NCBI GenBank assembly: GCA_963663365.2
Contig: CAXXIH010000004.1
Location: forward strand, 496,001 to 560,000
Reading direction: 5' to 3'
DNA: 64,000 bases
Source of the DNA: G963663365 sp963663365
GTDB taxonomy: Bacteria; Hinthialibacterota; Hinthialibacteria; Hinthialibacterales; G963663365
Below, piece by piece: positions 25,058 to 35,804 of the stretch. The notes beneath the pieces are model-generated. The model did no database searches. It saw only the letters and a program-made list of their open reading frames with translations, and was not told the origin of the DNA. A program made the position numbers and the translations under genes. Within the stretch, counting starts at the first letter, position 1. Each line of letters opens with the position of its first letter.

Positions 25058-25801
25058 CTAGGTTTTCAATGAAAGGGTAAACGCACCGACAAGAAGACGC
25101 AACAGCCTTGTTTCCACCTCATCACGGGCAATGGTGCGGCCCAATTCTGCTGACGCGGAGGTCATAGAAGAGGGATCATGGCCACATGGCCGAATAAGTC
25201 CAAATCCATCCATATCAACGTCAAGATTAATGGCCAAGCCATGCATTGTGACACCACGCCGCAGGTGTATACCAAAACTTGCGATTTTCCGGTCCTCAAT
25301 CCAAATCCCCGCTTCGTCATCGCCGCATCGGCTATTCAGCCCCAAATGGGACAAAACCTCTATGACAATTTTCTGAAGTCGCTGTAAATAGTCTCGGACA
25401 CTCCAGCCACGGCGGGGAAGATGCACAATCGGATAAACCACCAACTGCCCCGGCGCATGGTAGGTGGCCTGCCCGCCACGCTCGACCGGAACAAAAGTAA
25501 CTTCCATTTCTCCGGATTGGAGCCGGACTTTGCGTACGGACGGACAATCAAGATTCTGCAAATTAATTTCGCCATTCAGAACTTCATCGTCATGGGTTCG
25601 GCGTCCCCAAGTCACCGTTGGAGGATGTTCAAGAAAGATAAGCCGCTCCGCGCCACCCTGAATGAGTTCATTACGGACATGCCTTTGGTAAGCCAGCGCA
25701 TCCGCATAGGGAAAAAGTCCGTAGCGTTCGACAATCGGTGCATTTGCGAATTCATTGGCAAGATCAGGCAGCAATGGATCAAGAGGCGGCGGGATATTCA
25801 T
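25058..25801 (-). CDS. lipB: Lipoyl(octanoyl) transferase
   Basis: 247 residues. Transfers octanoate from octanoyl-ACP to lipoate-dependent enzymes (the pyruvate and 2-oxoglutarate dehydrogenases and glycine cleavage), in the cytoplasm. Family motifs: IFLEHPPTVTWGRR, GGQATYHAPGQLVVYPI, the catalytic Lys in DRKIASFGIHLRRGVT, MHGLAINLDVD, and the catalytic Cys in IRPCGHD. Length is normal. It is 25 bp downstream of the TPR membrane-protein gene and likely co-transcribed with it. LipA was not seen in the window. Confidence 0.95.
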   Translation of the reverse strand: MNIPPPLDPLLPDLANEFANAPIVERYGLFPYADALAYQRHVRNELIQGGAERLIFLEHPPTVTWGRRTHDDEVLNGEINLQNLDCPSVRKVRLQSGEMEVTFVPVERGGQATYHAPGQLVVYPIVHLPRRGWSVRDYLQRLQKIVIEVLSHLGLNSRCGDDEAGIWIEDRKIASFGIHLRRGVTMHGLAINLDVDMDGFGLIRPCGHDPSSMTSASAELGRTIARDEVETRLLRLLVGAFTLSLKT

Positions 25802-25826
25802 TCGTCTTCAGACCTCTTTGATACAA

Positions 25827-27170
25827 TCACTGTTTATTCCGGGCGTTTTCGAACTTCTCTAATTGTTCGTGATAATGATCCGCATAAGTATTCTTGACAA
25901 TCCAAGACTCCCGCTCCATGAGTTCTAAAGACTGATGTTCGACTTCGATGGCTTTTTCGATCTCTCCATTCTGGAAAAGCGCTTCAGCGTAAGTATCCAT
26001 AACATACGCTTCATCTTTTCCGCCCAATGGCAGAGCTTTCACGACAAGGTCTTTGCCGCGCTGGGGATCGAGCAAACTCTCGTCTTTTGAGGTTAAAAGC
26101 AACCAGGCAAGGTTGTTTAGAGATTCCATATTGTCCGGTTCGGATTTCAGGATTTGCTCGTATTTCAAAACGGCTTCCCGGTCACGTTCCTGGTCGGCCA
26201 AAGCATTGGCTTCGATCAACAATGTCCCTGTCTCGTCATAGCCAAGATTACGCAGCCGTTGGGCGGTATGCAGCCAAGCTTGTGTTTGAATCGATTGCAA
26301 TTTCTCAATATCGGCAATTTGATCCGATATAACCAACAATTCCGTGCCGGAAGGCATTTGAAGTCCAACTGTTAGTACGAGAAAGATAACCATCAATTCG
26401 GTGATGGGTTTCCATCCGCCACGCCAACGTTCCACCAACGGGATGGCCACAACCAGCAGCGCCAGCGGCAATAACACAAGATAAGCTTGCCCAATCAATA
26501 AACCGAAAGGAACATGCGTGCCACCTGGCAACAAGAAACGCGCTGCAAGACATAGCACAAGCGGAAATCCCAATAATACCAAATGCGGAAATCGGAAACG
26601 GTGCGCCAAATGGCGGCTTTCAGCGGAAGTCAAGAAAAAAAGTCCTAAAATCTGGGCCAAAGTAAGGCTAACACCGCCAAATTGCATCAACGGAATAAAA
26701 TAGCGTGTCCAATTGGGGAGAATATCCATGAGCCGTTCATTAAGAGGTATTGGATTCCACCACAGCCCGATTCCCACAATTGCGACACATCCAATTGCCT
26801 GAATCCACCAGAACAGATGCAACCGTTGGGCGCGTTTGATGGCTTCTTGGATTTCTTTTTGACGTGTGCTTAATCCAAACTGCTTTGCATGGGCTTCGGC
26901 CCCATGCAGAGTATCCAAAGCCTCTGTGAAACAAACACGATCCAGTTGGCAGAGAGCCTCGCTCAACCCGATCTGCACCAAAGCATCGCCATCATGCGCG
27001 GCGTCGGCCTTACGTTTGGCTTCTTCCAGGAGTTTTTGGGCGGATAAAAGACGTCCTTGATGACGCAAGAGAACGGCGGCTTCATAAAGCGAGACATTGC
27101 GATACCCCATACCTTTAAGGGAAAACGCATTGTCTGTCTCATCAAAATCGCCGCCAAAGGGATGCGTCAT
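25827..27170 (-). CDS. Membrane protein with N- and C-terminal TPR repeats
   Basis: 447 residues. Residues about 30-120 look like tetratricopeptide helices (AAVLLRHQGRLLSAQKLLEEA). About five or six membrane helices follow (WWIQAIGCVAIVGIGLWW, YFIPLMQFGGVSLTLAQILGLFF, FPLVLCLAARFLL, AYLVLLPLALLVVAIPLV, TELMVIFLVLTVGLQM), then a second TPR region (AVLKYEQILKSEPDNMESLN, MDTYAEALFQNGEIEKAIE). No catalytic motif. Probable role as scaffold for a membrane complex. No ribosome-binding site of good quality is visible before the ATG. It follows the giant gene (downstream of it by about 120 bp) on the same strand. Confidence 0.85.
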   Translation of the reverse strand: MTHPFGGDFDETDNAFSLKGMGYRNVSLYEAAVLLRHQGRLLSAQKLLEEAKRKADAAHDGDALVQIGLSEALCQLDRVCFTEALDTLHGAEAHAKQFGLSTRQKEIQEAIKRAQRLHLFWWIQAIGCVAIVGIGLWWNPIPLNERLMDILPNWTRYFIPLMQFGGVSLTLAQILGLFFLTSAESRHLAHRFRFPHLVLLGFPLVLCLAARFLLPGGTHVPFGLLIGQAYLVLLPLALLVVAIPLVERWRGGWKPITELMVIFLVLTVGLQMPSGTELLVISDQIADIEKLQSIQTQAWLHTAQRLRNLGYDETGTLLIEANALADQERDREAVLKYEQILKSEPDNMESLNNLAWLLLTSKDESLLDPQRGKDLVVKALPLGGKDEAYVMDTYAEALFQNGEIEKAIEVEHQSLELMERESWIVKNTYADHYHEQLEKFENARNKQ

Positions 27171-27292
27171 AGTAATTAAGGATAAACCAAGTACGCCAAA
27201 GGATGAAGACAGATTTTATGGCTAAGCGGGTATATCCGGTATGGTGACCGGAATTAAAACGGTAATAAGCGCAATTCAAAACGTAAAAAGAA

Positions 27293-30200
27293 CTAGTAAA
27301 CCATCCAGTCGGAAATATCGACCGGATTCGGATCGATTTGCAGCGGCAATTCCTTAACGGTCTCCCAGAATGGATCGACAGCATGGAACTCCAAGGTATG
27401 TGCTCCAACATCCTGCGCATAGGTCTCAAAAATGATCGAGGCGCTTCTGGCTCCCAATTCGCCGAATCCGGACATAGACAATACTTGAGGATGATTCTCG
27501 CTCAACTCCGTTTCATCGAAATAAGCGCTTAGCAGCAGCAAATCATTGTCAGCGTCAGTGGCACTCACAATCACGAATAGCACGTCACCGGCAATCACAG
27601 TTTGTTGCCCGGATGGATCGATGGAAAGCACAGGACGGCGATTTGAAGTAATAATTTCAATATCAAGATCGGATTGCGTATCTCCGAGCGGGCCATCGTT
27701 CTGACTATCGGCTGCGACAAAACGAAGTGCGAACTCCGCTCCTACTTGGTTTTGGAAAAACCGGACTTTGAGAACAGCAGGGTTCTCGCCTGCTGTCACA
27801 ATTGAGCCACTAGAAGGCAATACCGTGGCCTCCGGGGGCAAGCCTTCGGCAAGAACCAGAATCGTCCTTTCATATTCAGGATCGAGTGCAGTTGCCGTGA
27901 TTTCCGTGGTTGTGCCTTCAACAACTTCGACATAGTCGGAAATCTCACCCATCGGCTCACCATCAGAACTCATCGAAAGGACAATCTCAGGTGGATTATC
28001 GAATTCAATCACATCGAGTTTGAATTCAAGTTGGCGTACCACACCGCTGCTATTTTGAGCCTCAAAAATAATGCTGGAGGGAGGCAGCTGAGCATCAGTA
28101 ACACCAATTAAAACATCCGCAACAATAGGAAGCGTTCCCGTTCCGGTGCCCAACGAAATTTTTTCGCCGGAAAGGGTGGAAGTCATCGAAGCTGTGACTT
28201 GAAGGTCTAAAGGATCGATAACATCGATTTGGAACTGAAGTTCCGCTCCCTCCGTAACACTAAGCACCGGCCCAATAGACACCGGCTCACCATCCGCCAC
28301 AATCTGCCGTGTAATAAACCGGGGCGCTATCGGCGACGGTGTAACATGCAATATGATGGATTCATTAATACCAAATACACCGTCACTGGCGTTGAGATCG
28401 ATTGTATACAGCGCCTCATCCATACCTTCGGGAACGGCTAAAGGTCCGGGTAGAATTGTAATTGCCGTCTCAATCGTATCTGTGCCCAGTTGAATATAAG
28501 GTGGGAATTGGCCTTGCTGGGGATCATACCGGCCATAAGTGGCGCTTTCGATCAAAGGCGAGTTAAATACCGTCCCCTCTCCGATAAGCGTCAACGGTGT
28601 ATTAACATCCGGATCGGAGAGGGCAACAGTCACTGAAACGATATCATCCCGGCCGATAACAGGCTCGCTGATAAAACTCTTGGTAACCCCATTAACTACA
28701 AGCCCGGCTGAAAGAACGGGCGGCCGCATCGTATCTCTGACAAAGGCTGTTATAGAAAATGTGGCTGTCACACCGTCCGGGTTGCCTGCGGCAATTTCAA
28801 CGGTATAAGGCTCCGGGCGGCCATCATCCGCTTGCGGCTGATAGACGACGATTGTAATTAGCGGCAGCGTATCTCCATCAAAATCATAAGAAGTCCGCCC
28901 GGGTGGACCGTTAACAACGATATTGAGGGGACCGCCCGCTTGGTCGTCAAGAATCGCCCCAATTTGAAGCCGGTTTCTCTCATCCAATGTAACAGTGTCG
29001 GTGGTATCAAGCAGAACGCCGTTGGCTACAATCGCGAAAACTGAAATCGAAGGTTGCGATGAAACAGGTTGCACCGTAATAGTAAATGCCAATGACTTGC
29101 TGGCATAACGGTCTAATAATTCGAATTCGGCTGTAAACGTTTTCGGTGCAGAGCCAGGTGAAAGTGCCTGAAATCCTGGTTCAATAACCAAAGGCATTTG
29201 AATTGGAGCATCTCCCTCAACATGTAACGGCAAAACCGAATCCGGACCGAACAAATGGTCTCCCAAACGTACTTCGGTAAATGTTGTAGCGCCGAAAATT
29301 GTGCCATCGGCAATAAACCAAACAGGAATCCCTTCCCGGTCAATACCAACAAGATTGACTTCAAGCCGCTCATCTTCCCGCAAATCGACATTCGTTCCTA
29401 TCTGTACTGAACGCGTTGCACCATCGATCCCGGTAATAACGCCCTGCAGAGGAGATTCAATCTCGATGCGGTTGGCCACATCCACATCTTCTACTTGTAT
29501 CGTCAAAGAATGTATACGTTCAGAATCTCCGCTATTCAGCCGGACAAGCAATTCATAAGGAACAATCGAGCCATTGGTTGCCGCTGCGGTTCCCGGCTCC
29601 CAACTAAGGTCCGCGCCCAACTCCCCCTCACCTTCAAGCATAAAGGGTGGAGAATCCCCGCCGGATTTCGAGCGGCCGGCAAATGTCACATCGGCTATTT
29701 CCGCCGAATTGATTGCTGTGCCTGTGACTTCCAAAATCAGCGGCTGTTCGGGATCGGGATTTCCCCCGGCAATTGGAATTGAAATAATATCCGTCTCTAG
29801 GATCGAAAGAGTATCCGTGACTTCTCGGATTTCCGAACCGCCGAGTTCGTCGGTAACAACAACTTGGAATGGCAAATCAATGCTCAGTTCATCGCTGCGG
29901 TCTACATTCAGAATTCGGACATTGACCGCCCGCGTGGCCGCAGCCAAGAAGGAAGTAACCTCCAATTCCAATCCATAAGACTTTTCGTCTTGGCCGAGCG
30001 GCACAGCAAGCAAACCAGGTTCAATTCGAACAGTCTCGCTCAGTGGTGGAGTACCATATTTTTCAAAGGGTAAGGAAAATCCCTGCTGCACCGATTGACC
30101 GCCCCACTGGGACAAAGAAATCGACGGAGAAGAAAAAACCGTTCCTGTGCCCGACAGGACAAGCGGATCACCAGGAATAATACTCCTGGCAATAACTCCC

Positions 30201-33200
30201 AAAACCGCGCTATCAGTTTCTAACAATGTGATTTCATTGGTGATATTCCGGAATGACGGATCACCGGTGGCACTAAAGACCAATAGCGAAAATTGGGGAT
30301 CAAAAAACACGAATGAACGAGTATCGACATCCAGAATATCTACTTCCAGCGTACAGGGGATACGATCCGCACCGGCAACAAGTTCCAGATCGAGTGTATA
30401 TGTACTTTTGCCTCCGGTTTGTGCGGAATAAGTTCCGGGAACGATTTCAACATCGGCTGAAATGCTCTCCAAACCGGCCAGGCTAAAGGGAAGTATATTT
30501 CCGGACTGAATCGATTGTCCGGCAAATGATGAGGAGTAGAGCTGCGATGACTCCAGAAGTGAGCCACGTGCCTGGAATTGAAAAACTTCATTCGGATTGT
30601 CGTTATACCCCGCAAGGGCAATCGTCACCTCATCGGTTTCCAGAATTTCAATATGATCCGTAATAACTTCTGTCCGGGCCAAGCCGGTTGCGGGAACGAT
30701 TGTCGCGGTAAACGTATCCGGATAATGAAGCCGCTCAAAAGACTTTCTGACATGAAGCGTTAATGTATAGGTGCTCGTAAATATCCCGTCGATGGACGTA
30801 ACTGTCAGCGTCAATGAATCCCCAACAGAAAGGTCATCAGGCAATATGGTCTGGTACCGTGAGATTGTCTGGCCGGGCTGCAAAACAGGATTGCTGGTCT
30901 GACCGCCGGTCAAACCGCTGAAACTCGTAAATACGAGTCCGAAATCGGGATCGACAGCCTCTACTTCAACAACAAGCGGGTCTCCATCGTAGAAATCGAC
31001 GGTATTTTGTGGAGATACAATTGTTGTCTCTCCAACCGTCGCAGTAACCAATACGATCGGAGCAGCGGGTCGATTGGCCACATTGACATGAAGTTCCAGC
31101 GGACTTGAATTTTCTCCGGGAGAAACGGCGGTAAAGAACAGCGTCGTTGGATCCACCGGACTGTCATTTTGGCTTGGGCTTCCCGTCTCCGGAATATCTG
31201 CATCGAAAATTCCGGGCGTAAACGACCACCGCAAGATACTACCATTGCTCTCTGTAGTACCCGCACCATTCGGGATTAGCGTCTCAATCGTAACAGGTTC
31301 ACCCGTGGATTCTTGTCCGGATACTGTGATTTGCAGCGTTGAGAGTTCAGGAACGCTAATTGGATCGCTTAGCGCCACGGGGGAACCATCAACCAGAACG
31401 CTGGTTACCGATACTGTCGGCGTAACGGGTTCATCGCTCACAACAAACTCAATTGTGCGCGCAACTTCAAAGCCTGTGTCGGCTGCATAGACAGTCAATG
31501 ACGTCGAGCGGGGACTATCGGCATGTGTCGTAAATAAATAGCCGGGATGAAAAACAAAATCCGTTTGGGCCGCACCCGCCGCCGAAGGGCCAAATAGCGG
31601 CAAGTCAAATGACGTCTGTGCCGTAACTCCGGCAAATGTGGCCGATTCAATGTCCGTGTTCGCGAATATGGGACCTGTCGCTGATAATTGAATTACGTCA
31701 GCCAAATCGGGATCAGTCGCTTTGATCTCAAGTTCAACTCTTTCTTCTTCTGTGATTTCAATTGAGTCACCGACATCGGGGATGAAATCTATAAGTGTTG
31801 TGCCACGCCAAATTGATGCCGCCCACCCGTCATCCAACCGCGGAGGCTGATCAACTTCCAAAGTGAATGAATGGGTTGTTTGAAGGAGATCTGAGTTAAC
31901 AGCCGTCGCTTCAATTGTATAAGGCCCGAGTGCGTTACCGGTGTGCGGCGTCAATTCAAGGATAGCCGTGACCTGGTTCGTTCCCAATCCGGTAGTCTGC
32001 ACACCGGATACTTCCAACTCTGTTTGCGGCGTGACCGTGAGGCCAAGCGACATAATAGGACGCGTATCTGTCGCAACTGCAGCGACTTGAAGTGTTGAGC
32101 CCGCGCGGTGACGCAATGTCTTTCCACTCGCATCCGTTTCGGCGATACGTCCATCATCGCTGTCTGCCTCAAACCGAAGTGAAGGTTTGCCGGTGACGAC
32201 AATCGTTGTGCTTGAAAAAGCCGATGCCGTATTCCCAACGGTATCGGTTGCAGTTAGAACAATGCGATGTGCGCCGCCTTCGATCTCGGCCGCTGGCGGT
32301 ATCGTGAATTGAAAGACCGGAAATACGGCAGTCGCTGTAATTAAAGTCAGCGGTGGAACAAAATCATGCGCGATAACCGGATGGCGTTCGAGCCCGATTC
32401 GGATCAAATCCGGAATGGTATAGAGATCAAGCGGATTGTCTGTCTGTTCAAAAATGCTCAACGATTCAACTTGCACAACAGAACCGGGATCGACAGTCGA
32501 ATTGCCGGGGATGGGGCTATTCGGTACAAGAGGATTTCCCGAAAAGGTATGCCCGCTCCCTGAAATAAGGCGCAACAAAGCACTGCTGGCTTCCGGCAGG
32601 GGAGGAAGATTATCAATCGCCACCGCAGGAATTGACTGATCCTCATGGCCGGCATTACCGGCATCATCATGAATCGTGAAAGTGGCCTCTCGAATCCGTT
32701 CCGATTCATCTCGCGTCAGACCGATGTCTCCAGGTACAACATGCGTAAAAGTCGCTGTATAAATCGAGGCAGAGCCTGGAATTGCCAACACGGATGTCGC
32801 TGAAGGAGCGATATTTGCCCCGCCGCCAAAATCCTGTAAATCCGCGCGCAATGAATCAAATCCGGATGGCTCCAGAAATCCATCATCGCCGGTTCCATCA
32901 ATCTTGGGATTTTGCAGGTTGACGACAAACTCCAGTACATCCCCTGCGCGCGCACGATCCGGAATATCGGGATCGGCGCCGGGAGCAGGACGGAAAGGCG
33001 GATCAACCTCTAAATCGGCTTCATAATGAGGTGGCCTTGTATCAATTGTGAAAAACGGCGCATCGAATGTAACCACATCAAAGCCATTGTCAGTATCATT
33101 GGCCTTGATGCGGACGGTGGCATGGGTTTGAGGAGTGGCATCAGTTTGAACCGCAATAGAGGGCGAACCAAGCACACCATCAAGCGCGGCCGGTGTTGCA

Positions 33201-35593
33201 TAGGCCGGGATAGCATTGACATCAAGTGGAACAATGGTGTCGCCGATGCCCAGTCCATTTGTAAACGTAGCCTGGGGCACCGTGGCGTTTCCAAGATTTG
33301 CGGTGGCATAAATCCATGTGGCAGAAACCAATTCGCTGGCTGCGGATGTCGCCGAGGGCAGCAAATCCCCGGTCAGACCGGCCCATTGGGGTGGATACAG
33401 AGAACGAACATCGAGGAACATGTCCTCTAATCCCGTATCATTTGCTCCGGCAAAAACAGCAACCACACTTATCCTGTCCCCCGCTTTTACTTCGGCCGCA
33501 GCACCCGGTGCAAGGTCCGGGCCGGTGAGAAAAGCCCCGGAGGGGGGCTCAAGGTCATTAATAAAAATCCTCGAAGAAAACAGTGAGACTCCTGTCGTGT
33601 TTATGCCAAAGGCTTGACTGGGAGTATTGCTTTCGTTGCCGAGCTCATCTGTCAAAGTGAGAATCGGAGCTTCGGGAGAATGCTGTGGGGCAAGAGAACT
33701 AACATGCGCCATCACTTGGTAATTAAAAAGCGCAGTCCCGGTTGTCGATGTCACCCATGAAATCACCGCATCTGTGGCCGAAGAGATACGTGTTAAACCG
33801 GAACCATTGAAAAGTGCCTCAATGTTATGGGTCGCAGAGAAAAGGCTATCGCTTTGGACTGTGGCCGAGACAAAAACAATATCATTGGAAAACACGGATG
33901 GAGTGGTGAGAAGAACAAAACTCGCGCCTCCATCTTTAGAAACCAACGTTTCCGCCGCCACAATTTCCGGCGGTGAATTATCGACGATCAAAGTTGTCGA
34001 GATTACTCCTCCGGCCGCATCGCCGGTGAATGCAAGATTAAGAGGATGGGTACTGCTCAGACTTTGCCCTGACGCAAGATCTGTCGCATCGATTATGACG
34101 GCGGAACCTGTAGCGCTGTTATAACCAATTTGAGAACTTGGAACATTGCCGACCGGAAAGGTGACACTGACGACAGAAAAAGACTGAGTCGGTTCGGGAA
34201 TCACCTCAAAAATCAGAACTGCATAAGGAGATGTGAACAGGCTAAAGGGCGTAGCTCCATCGATTTGGACATCGGCCGTAGCGGCTGAGGGCAAGAAAGA
34301 ACTTAAATCCAAACTTACCTCAATCGCTTCTGTGGCATTGGAACGATCTCCAACAGCCAAATCCAAATTCACCAAACCACCTGAACGCACACGTCCGGCT
34401 GTTATAGAGACCACATCGGCTGTCGCGGGTGTGGCTCCGGTCTCCAGCAAGGTGAGTGTGGCGCTGCCCGGTAAATTTGCAGTTGATCGGGTCGCTTCAT
34501 TAATTATGTCCGGCGCAAGATTGACGAGATCCGCACTCCGTATGCGATGCCCGTCTTGATCGGCGATTAGAAGTGAGCCACCGGGCTCCAACGCCAAATC
34601 AACCGGCATCTCAAGCACGGTTCCCGCACCGACAACATAGTCATAAGTCACCCCGCCAATGACACCACCAACCAATGTGCGCACCTTTCCGTCCAAATCG
34701 AGTACACGCACGCGGCGCATAATCTCTTCGGCGTAAAAGAGCCTTCCCTCGGAATCTACGGCAATCGCGGTGGGTGTCCCCAAAGTCACGCTGGCGGCAG
34801 GAATATCCTCTCCGCTTAAAGCCGCGGTTCCATCTCCAATCACGGTTGAGACGATTCCGCTTGAATCGATTCTGCGAATACGTTGGTTCCCGGCATCCGC
34901 AATATAAAGAGTGCCGGTTGGACCATAGGCCAGATCGGAAATGTGTTCGAACCGTGCATCTAGTGCCGGGCTGCCATCACCGGTGAATCCGGCGGCAATG
35001 GCTCCGGCAATGAGGCTTAAGGTCTGATCCGATTCCAGGCGGTAAACGGCATTGTCATCCGCAAAAATTAGATGGCCTGTTGCATCGAGAACCAAGCCAC
35101 TAGGACCTTGCACTGAGGATGAAACAGCCAAAATTCCTGGTGTTACAGCCCCGGAGATTCCATTCCCGGCCTGATTTGTGACAACTCCCAAAGGATCGAT
35201 ACGGCGGATCCGGGCATTGCCGGAGTCGTTGTAATAGAGGTTGCCTGTGGCATCCACAGCCAAAGCGTTGACGTGATTCAGGCGAGACTGTATTGCCAGG
35301 GTAACATTTGAGAGAAAACCGGCAACACCGTCCCCGGCCACGGTTCCAAGCGTAAGGCCATCGGTTACCAGCCGAATGCGCTCATTTCCGGTGTCGGCAA
35401 TATATATTTTTCCATCAACACCAACGGCAAGCGCTTCCGGTCCATTGATCCCCGCAAAGATGGCCGCAGGAGGCGCCACCTCAAAATCCGGCTCGCCACG
35501 CCCGGCAAGAGGCATAATGAGTTGTGCACGTGCTTGAAGCGCAAGTGCAATAAAAAGAGAGACTAATGCAACTCGCTGCCGTAAATTGGCCAC
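27293..35593 (-). CDS. Giant secreted protein with NHL-repeat propeller and many Ig/cadherin-like repeats
   Basis: 2766 residues. Signal peptide (VALVSLFIALALQARAQ). Residues about 30-370 have NHL-type propeller repeats (PEALAVGVDGKIYIADTGNERIR, ANALAVDATGNLYY-like, LAYGPTGTLYIADAGNQRIRRI). The rest is made of beta-rich domains. A run of units about 110-120 residues long at roughly residues 1650-2150 shares phrases such as EVTDTLSILETDIISIPIAG, ITNEITLLETDSA and ITDHIEILETDEV, each followed by a VF/IN-S-x-FAGxS segment. No LPXTG, PEP-CTERM or clear sorting signal was seen at the C-terminus (ending DISDWMVY). Likely a secreted or surface adhesin-like protein. No upstream secretion gene is adjacent. 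Confidence 0.9.
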   Translation of the reverse strand: MANLRQRVALVSLFIALALQARAQLIMPLAGRGEPDFEVAPPAAIFAGINGPEALAVGVDGKIYIADTGNERIRLVTDGLTLGTVAGDGVAGFLSNVTLAIQSRLNHVNALAVDATGNLYYNDSGNARIRRIDPLGVVTNQAGNGISGAVTPGILAVSSSVQGPSGLVLDATGHLIFADDNAVYRLESDQTLSLIAGAIAAGFTGDGSPALDARFEHISDLAYGPTGTLYIADAGNQRIRRIDSSGIVSTVIGDGTAALSGEDIPAASVTLGTPTAIAVDSEGRLFYAEEIMRRVRVLDLDGKVRTLVGGVIGGVTYDYVVGAGTVLEMPVDLALEPGGSLLIADQDGHRIRSADLVNLAPDIINEATRSTANLPGSATLTLLETGATPATADVVSITAGRVRSGGLVNLDLAVGDRSNATEAIEVSLDLSSFLPSAATADVQIDGATPFSLFTSPYAVLIFEVIPEPTQSFSVVSVTFPVGNVPSSQIGYNSATGSAVIIDATDLASGQSLSSTHPLNLAFTGDAAGGVISTTLIVDNSPPEIVAAETLVSKDGGASFVLLTTPSVFSNDIVFVSATVQSDSLFSATHNIEALFNGSGLTRISSATDAVISWVTSTTGTALFNYQVMAHVSSLAPQHSPEAPILTLTDELGNESNTPSQAFGINTTGVSLFSSRIFINDLEPPSGAFLTGPDLAPGAAAEVKAGDRISVVAVFAGANDTGLEDMFLDVRSLYPPQWAGLTGDLLPSATSAASELVSATWIYATANLGNATVPQATFTNGLGIGDTIVPLDVNAIPAYATPAALDGVLGSPSIAVQTDATPQTHATVRIKANDTDNGFDVVTFDAPFFTIDTRPPHYEADLEVDPPFRPAPGADPDIPDRARAGDVLEFVVNLQNPKIDGTGDDGFLEPSGFDSLRADLQDFGGGANIAPSATSVLAIPGSASIYTATFTHVVPGDIGLTRDESERIREATFTIHDDAGNAGHEDQSIPAVAIDNLPPLPEASSALLRLISGSGHTFSGNPLVPNSPIPGNSTVDPGSVVQVESLSIFEQTDNPLDLYTIPDLIRIGLERHPVIAHDFVPPLTLITATAVFPVFQFTIPPAAEIEGGAHRIVLTATDTVGNTASAFSSTTIVVTGKPSLRFEADSDDGRIAETDASGKTLRHRAGSTLQVAAVATDTRPIMSLGLTVTPQTELEVSGVQTTGLGTNQVTAILELTPHTGNALGPYTIEATAVNSDLLQTTHSFTLEVDQPPRLDDGWAASIWRGTTLIDFIPDVGDSIEITEEERVELEIKATDPDLADVIQLSATGPIFANTDIESATFAGVTAQTSFDLPLFGPSAAGAAQTDFVFHPGYLFTTHADSPRSTSLTVYAADTGFEVARTIEFVVSDEPVTPTVSVTSVLVDGSPVALSDPISVPELSTLQITVSGQESTGEPVTIETLIPNGAGTTESNGSILRWSFTPGIFDADIPETGSPSQNDSPVDPTTLFFTAVSPGENSSPLELHVNVANRPAAPIVLVTATVGETTIVSPQNTVDFYDGDPLVVEVEAVDPDFGLVFTSFSGLTGGQTSNPVLQPGQTISRYQTILPDDLSVGDSLTLTVTSIDGIFTSTYTLTLHVRKSFERLHYPDTFTATIVPATGLARTEVITDHIEILETDEVTIALAGYNDNPNEVFQFQARGSLLESSQLYSSSFAGQSIQSGNILPFSLAGLESISADVEIVPGTYSAQTGGKSTYTLDLELVAGADRIPCTLEVDILDVDTRSFVFFDPQFSLLVFSATGDPSFRNITNEITLLETDSAVLGVIARSIIPGDPLVLSGTGTVFSSPSISLSQWGGQSVQQGFSLPFEKYGTPPLSETVRIEPGLLAVPLGQDEKSYGLELEVTSFLAAATRAVNVRILNVDRSDELSIDLPFQVVVTDELGGSEIREVTDTLSILETDIISIPIAGGNPDPEQPLILEVTGTAINSAEIADVTFAGRSKSGGDSPPFMLEGEGELGADLSWEPGTAAATNGSIVPYELLVRLNSGDSERIHSLTIQVEDVDVANRIEIESPLQGVITGIDGATRSVQIGTNVDLREDERLEVNLVGIDREGIPVWFIADGTIFGATTFTEVRLGDHLFGPDSVLPLHVEGDAPIQMPLVIEPGFQALSPGSAPKTFTAEFELLDRYASKSLAFTITVQPVSSQPSISVFAIVANGVLLDTTDTVTLDERNRLQIGAILDDQAGGPLNIVVNGPPGRTSYDFDGDTLPLITIVVYQPQADDGRPEPYTVEIAAGNPDGVTATFSITAFVRDTMRPPVLSAGLVVNGVTKSFISEPVIGRDDIVSVTVALSDPDVNTPLTLIGEGTVFNSPLIESATYGRYDPQQGQFPPYIQLGTDTIETAITILPGPLAVPEGMDEALYTIDLNASDGVFGINESIILHVTPSPIAPRFITRQIVADGEPVSIGPVLSVTEGAELQFQIDVIDPLDLQVTASMTSTLSGEKISLGTGTGTLPIVADVLIGVTDAQLPPSSIIFEAQNSSGVVRQLEFKLDVIEFDNPPEIVLSMSSDGEPMGEISDYVEVVEGTTTEITATALDPEYERTILVLAEGLPPEATVLPSSGSIVTAGENPAVLKVRFFQNQVGAEFALRFVAADSQNDGPLGDTQSDLDIEIITSNRRPVLSIDPSGQQTVIAGDVLFVIVSATDADNDLLLLSAYFDETELSENHPQVLSMSGFGELGARSASIIFETYAQDVGAHTLEFHAVDPFWETVKELPLQIDPNPVDISDWMVY

Positions 35594-35690
35594 TTTGAGC
35601 CCCTAAATCGCCTTGTTTCCGCATCCCGGGTGTCGATTCCCGCTTTCCTGTCATGCCCGAATTTCACACCTGCAAATGACGCGATTTAAG

Positions 35691-35706
35691 ACATGCCCTT
35701 GCATGT
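35691..35706. repeat. Small perfect hairpin in the leader of the giant gene
   Basis: acatgc-cctt-gcatgt, about 100 bases upstream of the giant gene. The stretch 35594-35804 has no gene. The role of the hairpin is unknown. Confidence 0.45.
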
Positions 35707-35804
35707 GAGTTTATCACAAGCGGTCTTGGGGAGGTTTTTTTGTGCTTTTTACCGACCCAACGAACAATCACCGGTACGTACGCTGATTTTTGTCAATCAA
35801 GTAA

